Shown here: positions 5,138-7,269 of the stretch, one piece after another
Position numbering within the stretch: position 1 is the stretch's first letter
How the letters are laid out: each line of letters begins with the position of its first letter
From: Bacillota bacterium
Lineage (GTDB): Bacteria > Bacillota > Clostridia > Lachnospirales > Lachnospiraceae
Direction of reading: 5' to 3'
Length of the DNA stretch: 7,269 nt
NCBI GenBank assembly: GCA_023421075.1
Contig: JAEZUM010000007.1
Span: 1-7,269, forward strand
Notes under the pieces: generated by a model
Databases searched by the model: none
Told to the model about the DNA's origin: nothing
Seen by the model: the letters and a program-made list of their open reading frames with translations, nothing else
Position numbers and translations under genes: made by a program

Positions 5138-5289
5138 CTGTAGGTTCCGGCGATGAACGGAAGTACAGCGGAATATTGTGATATTGTGGACAGCCATCCT
5201 CGGTCTATCTAACCGTAGGTAACTGTCTTAAGAACCGTGCCGTCATCATGGATTCTTAGCTGCAGGTTGATTGTCCTGCCGGTCACAAT
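5138..5289 (+). promoter_or_regulatory. multi-hairpin leader RNA upstream of rpsM, possible S4 autoregulatory site
   Basis: The first hairpin is CTGTA(5138-5142)/TACAG(5164-5168) with TTCCG(5145-5149)/CGGAA(5158-5162) inside. Then a closing helix ATTGTGA/TCACAAT (5175-5181/5283-5289) would enclose three hairpins: GACAG/CTGTC (5189-5193/5223-5227) containing CCT-CGGT/ACCG-T-AGG; TTAAGAA-CCGTG/CATGG-A-TTCTTAG (5228-5239/5247-5259); and GCAGG/CCTGC (5262-5266/5275-5279). This leaves almost no unpaired sequence, as expected of a functional RNA. Known ribosomal protein leaders in alpha operons are bound by S4, whose gene lies downstream here, so S4 feedback is a reasonable inference but untested. 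The sequence shows only the pairing. Confidence 0.55.
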
Positions 5290-5306
5290 TTAAAGCGGCT
5301 GAAAAT

Positions 5307-5406
5307 CGTAATTATTACTTTCTAAGCAAGGCGATAGTTACGTTGCATAATTTGCACACGCAAATTATGCAGTGCGACGAATTGATTCCTAATAATGAAT
5401 CAATTC
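5307..5406 (+). promoter_or_regulatory. three consecutive hairpins between the leader and the rpsM start
   Basis: CGTAATTA/TAGTTACG (5307-5314/5335-5342, one G-U pair) is followed by the perfect 11-bp hairpin GCATAATTTGC-ACAC-GCAAATTATGC (5345-5370) and the perfect 10-bp hairpin GAATTGATTC/GAATCAATTC (5379-5388/5397-5406). The 11-bp stem could extend by CGTT/AGTG (5341-5344/5371-5374), which would compete with the first. No T-run follows directly, so terminator activity is doubtful; stability or translation control of rpsM are alternatives. After the hairpins an unpaired AT-rich stretch leads to the ribosome binding site GGAGGTG (5437-5443). Confidence 0.65.
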
Positions 5407-5452
5407 CCCATCGTATATGAAACAACAAATATTTTTGGAGGTGTAAAAGCAC

Positions 5453-5821
5453 ATGGCTCGTATCAGTGGTGTAGATTTACCAAGAGAGAAACGTGTAGAA
5501 ATCGGACTTACCTATATTTACGGTATCGGTAGAGTAAGTGCGAATCGTATTCTTGCAGCGGCAAATGTTAATCCGGACACTCGTGTTAGAGATTTAACAG
5601 ACGAAGAAGTTGGCAGAATTCGTGATATTATTGATGAGACCCAGCAGGTAGAAGGTGATTTAAGAAGAGAAATCGCTCTTAACATCAAGAGACTGCAGGA
5701 AATCGGATGCTATAGAGGTATCCGTCATAGAAAGGGACTTCCGGTTCGTGGTCAGAAGACTAAGACGAACGCTAGAACAAGAAAAGGTCCCAGAAGAACT
5801 GTTGCTAACAAGAAGAAATAG
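5453..5821 (+). CDS. rpsM: 30S ribosomal protein S13
   Basis: This 122-residue protein begins MARISGVDLPREKRVEIGLTYIYGIGR and ends in a basic tail. The helix-two-turn-helix region with the YGIGR motif (23-27) and the C-terminal signature GIRHRKGLPVRGQKTKTNARTRKG (from residue 89) are both intact. S13 lies in the head of the 30S subunit and contacts the P-site tRNA and L5 across the subunit bridge. GGAGGTG (5437-5443), nine bases before the ATG, is the ribosome binding site. In the classical alpha operon S13 is the first gene and its translation start is the target of S4 repression, so the long structured leader here is in the expected place for regulation. An unusually long 295-base spacer separates it from rpsK. 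Confidence 0.98.
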   Translation: MARISGVDLPREKRVEIGLTYIYGIGRVSANRILAAANVNPDTRVRDLTDEEVGRIRDIIDETQQVEGDLRREIALNIKRLQEIGCYRGIRHRKGLPVRGQKTKTNARTRKGPRRTVANKKK

Positions 5822-5861
5822 TTAAACCAATAGCAGGCGAGTCCATGGTTATATTGAATTT

Positions 5862-6080
5862 ACCAAGGTTACTTGGTCTAATGAGATGGAATACGTGGGT
5901 CAGTGTAACACAAACGAGATACGAAGTATCCGAGCTCATCTGCTTATTCGTTTATGCAACAATTCATGACAATGGAATGTTCGCAAGGCGAGCTTCTATC
6001 GTATAACATTTGATGATCAGTGTCCATTCAAAATGGAATGGACGGTAATAAATACAATAAGAATTGGTAAGATCCAATTC
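5862..6080 (+). promoter_or_regulatory. hairpin-rich rpsM-rpsK spacer
   Basis: At least five local inverted repeats fill this non-coding gap: ACCAAG-GTTA-CTTGGT (5862-5877); GATAC-GAA-GTATC (5918-5930), itself enclosed by ATGAG/CTCAT (5881-5885/5935-5939); a 10-bp interrupted stem TGC-AACA-TTC/GAA-TGTT-GCA (5955-5985); GTCCATTC/GAATGGAC (6022-6029/6036-6043); and GAATTGG/CCAATTC (6061-6067/6074-6080). CCATGGT (5843-5849) could compete with the first by pairing with ACCAAGG, with one mismatch. No open reading frame of interest and no strong promoter is seen. The spacer is likely transcribed as untranslated mRNA; its role is unknown. Confidence 0.55.
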
Positions 6081-6116
6081 AATTGTAACGAATAATCCAA
6101 TAGGAGGGTTTGTTAG

Positions 6117-6524
6117 ATGGCTAAGAAAATGGCAACACCAGCAGCTAAAAAAGTGACAAAGAAGCGTGTGAAGAAGAATGTCGATCGTGGACAGGCACAC
6201 ATTCAGTCATCTTTTAACAATACAATTGTGACGCTGACTGATTCAGAAGGCAATGCACTTTCTTGGGCAAGTGCCGGTGGATTAGGCTTCAGAGGTTCAA
6301 GAAAATCAACTGCTTATGCTGCACAGATGGCAGCTGAGACAGCAGCTAAGGCAGCACTTGTTCATGGTTTGAAATCCGTAGAGGTTATGGTAAAAGGACC
6401 TGGCCAGGGTCGTGAAGCAGCAATTCGTGCACTTCAGGCTTGTGGTATTGAAGTAACAAGTATTAAGGATGTAACTCCGGTTCCTCATAACGGATGTCGT
6501 CCGCCTAAACGCAGAAGAGTCTAA
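6117..6524 (+). CDS. rpsK: 30S ribosomal protein S11
   Basis: This 135-residue protein has a basic N-terminal extension (residues 1-22, rich in lysine and alanine) followed by the conserved core: GQAHIQSSFNNTIVTLTD (from 25), WASAGGLGFRGSRKSTAYAAQ (from 50) and the C-terminal VTPVPHNGCRPPKRRRV. S11 forms part of the 30S platform near the mRNA exit and the E site. TAGGAGGG (6101-6108) supports the start, eight bases before the ATG. The length is a few residues above the common 127-131 because of the N-terminal tail. It is 16 bases ahead of rpsD, the normal tight alpha arrangement, although separated from rpsM by an abnormally long spacer. Confidence 0.98.
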   Translation: MAKKMATPAAKKVTKKRVKKNVDRGQAHIQSSFNNTIVTLTDSEGNALSWASAGGLGFRGSRKSTAYAAQMAAETAAKAALVHGLKSVEVMVKGPGQGREAAIRALQACGIEVTSIKDVTPVPHNGCRPPKRRRV

Positions 6525-6540
6525 TGGGAGGTAAATAACG

Positions 6541-7137
6541 ATGGCTAGAGACATGAGTCCGGTTTTAAAGAAATGTAGATCCCTTGGTCTGGAACCTGCT
6601 TATCTCGGAATTGACAAGAAGTCAAACAGAGCATTTGCAAGAGCAGGCAAGAAGACTAGTGAATATGGTTTACAATTAAGAGAAAAGCAAAAGGCTAAGT
6701 TTATCTATGGCATGTTAGAGCAGCCTTTCAGAAACTTATTTGCTAGAGCACAGAAAATGAAGAATGGTACTGCAGGTGAGAACTTAATGACCCTGTTAGA
6801 GCTCAGACTTGATAATGTTATGTTCCGTATGGGATATGGCAGAACAAGAAAAGAGTCCAGACAGATCGTTGATCACAAGCATGTATTAGTTAACGGCAAG
6901 TGTGTAAACATTCCATCCTACACATTGAAGGCTGGAGACAAAATCGAAATTAAAGAGAAGTTCAAGAATACACAGAGATATAAGGATATCTTTGAGGTTA
7001 CCGACGGAAGAACCGTACCTGCATGGCTGGAGGCAAGTCACGAAGCGTTTACAGGTGTTGTTAAGGAACTACCTACAAGAGACCAGATTGATGTTCCGGT
7101 AAACGAAGTGTTAATTGTCGAGTTGTATTCCAAATAA
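6541..7137 (+). CDS. rpsD: 30S ribosomal protein S4
   Basis: This 198-residue protein begins MARDMSPVLKKCRSLGLEP. The S4 N-domain includes SEYGLQLREKQKAKFIYGMLEQPFR (from 40), and the S4 RNA-binding domain starts near residue 88 with LRLDNVMFRMGYGRTRKESRQIV and HVLVNGKCVNIPSY; the C-terminus NEVLIVELYSK is typical. S4 starts assembly of the 30S body by binding the 16S 5' domain junction, and in many bacteria it also represses its own operon. The N-terminus has one cysteine only (C12), so it is the zinc-free (C-) form, unlike the C+ L36 encoded upstream. TGGGAGGT (6525-6532) is the ribosome binding site. The presence of S4 in this cluster is what makes the structured rpsM leader a candidate feedback site. 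Confidence 0.98.
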   Translation: MARDMSPVLKKCRSLGLEPAYLGIDKKSNRAFARAGKKTSEYGLQLREKQKAKFIYGMLEQPFRNLFARAQKMKNGTAGENLMTLLELRLDNVMFRMGYGRTRKESRQIVDHKHVLVNGKCVNIPSYTLKAGDKIEIKEKFKNTQRYKDIFEVTDGRTVPAWLEASHEAFTGVVKELPTRDQIDVPVNEVLIVELYSK

Positions 7138-7184
7138 TTAAAAATTATTAGGCAACTCAAAATACCCAGAAGGAGGGTCCTGTT

Positions 7185-7269
7185 GTGTTTGATTTTGAAA
7201 AACCCAAAATAGAGATTGCAGAAATTTCCGAAGATAAGAAGTTTGGACGGTTTGTGGTAGAACCTCTGG
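7185..7269 (+). CDS. rpoA: DNA-directed RNA polymerase alpha subunit, N-terminal start (3' end outside window)
   Basis: From a GTG at 7185 the frame reads MFDFEKPKIEIAEISEDKKF and continues GRFVVEPL to the window edge, 28 residues in all. This is the characteristic N-terminus of alpha in Gram-positive bacteria, where the FDFEKPxIE start and G-x-F-x-x-E-P-L block open the dimerising domain. Alpha scaffolds RNA polymerase assembly. AAGGAGGG (7170-7177) lies 7 bases before the GTG and fixes the start. The 47-base gap from rpsD shows no terminator, so co-transcription with S4 is expected; rpoA downstream of rpsD is the conserved alpha operon order. The rest of the protein cannot be assessed. Confidence 0.95.
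   Translation, partial: MFDFEKPKIEIAEISEDKKFGRFVVEPL

Noticed and set aside
5175..5289. A tRNA or tRNA-like gene, because a 7-bp closing helix surrounds three hairpins
   Set aside because: The span is 115 bases, the arm sizes do not fit, there is no TTCRA-type T-loop and no recognisable anticodon arm. It is better read as leader RNA.
5980..6007. A promoter before rpsK with TTCGCA (5980-5985) and TATAAC (6002-6007), 16 bases apart
   Set aside because: Both boxes are imperfect and there is no extended -10; in an AT-rich spacer this match level is expected by chance.

Overview
This window is a stretch of the spc-alpha ribosomal protein gene cluster of a Gram-positive bacterium. The order is rpsE (3' end), rpmD, rplO, secY, adk, map, a KOW-domain gene, infA, rpmJ, rpsM, rpsK, rpsD, rpoA (5' end), all on the + strand. 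The adk-map-KOW-infA-rpmJ order, the zinc-type adenylate kinase LID, the strong AAGGAGG-type ribosome binding sites, the AT-rich spacers and the protein sequences themselves point to Clostridia, most likely Lachnospiraceae. The family assignment rests on sequence feel and not on a database search.

The protein-coding content is conventional and complete, and no gene is broken. The products build the ribosome (S5, L30, L15, L36, S13, S11, S4), move proteins across the membrane (SecY), supply ADP/ATP balance (Adk), trim initiator methionine (Map), start translation (IF-1) and form the RNA polymerase alpha subunit (RpoA). Several genes are tightly packed: rplO/secY share 1 base, map/KOW share 4, KOW/infA share 1, and rpsK-rpsD are 16 bases apart.

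The unusual part is between the genes. Six spacers are long for such an operon: rpsE-rpmD (131 bases), secY-adk (223), adk-map (363), infA-rpmJ (181), rpmJ-rpsM (397) and rpsM-rpsK (295). All of them contain clear inverted repeats. The adk-map spacer holds two tandem copies of a structured element of about 94 bases (about 94% identical by eye), and the second copy carries an extra nested hairpin built on an 18-base palindrome. The rpmJ-rpsM spacer has a terminator-like hairpin, then an extended -10 promoter, then an elaborate leader with a possible multi-branch junction. Since rpsD (S4) lies downstream, this leader is a reasonable candidate for an autoregulatory site. The rpmJ gene has its own good promoter and terminator and may be a separate transcript.

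All RNA structures were found by reading complementary segments by eye. No folding energies or homology searches were possible, so their functions are inference.
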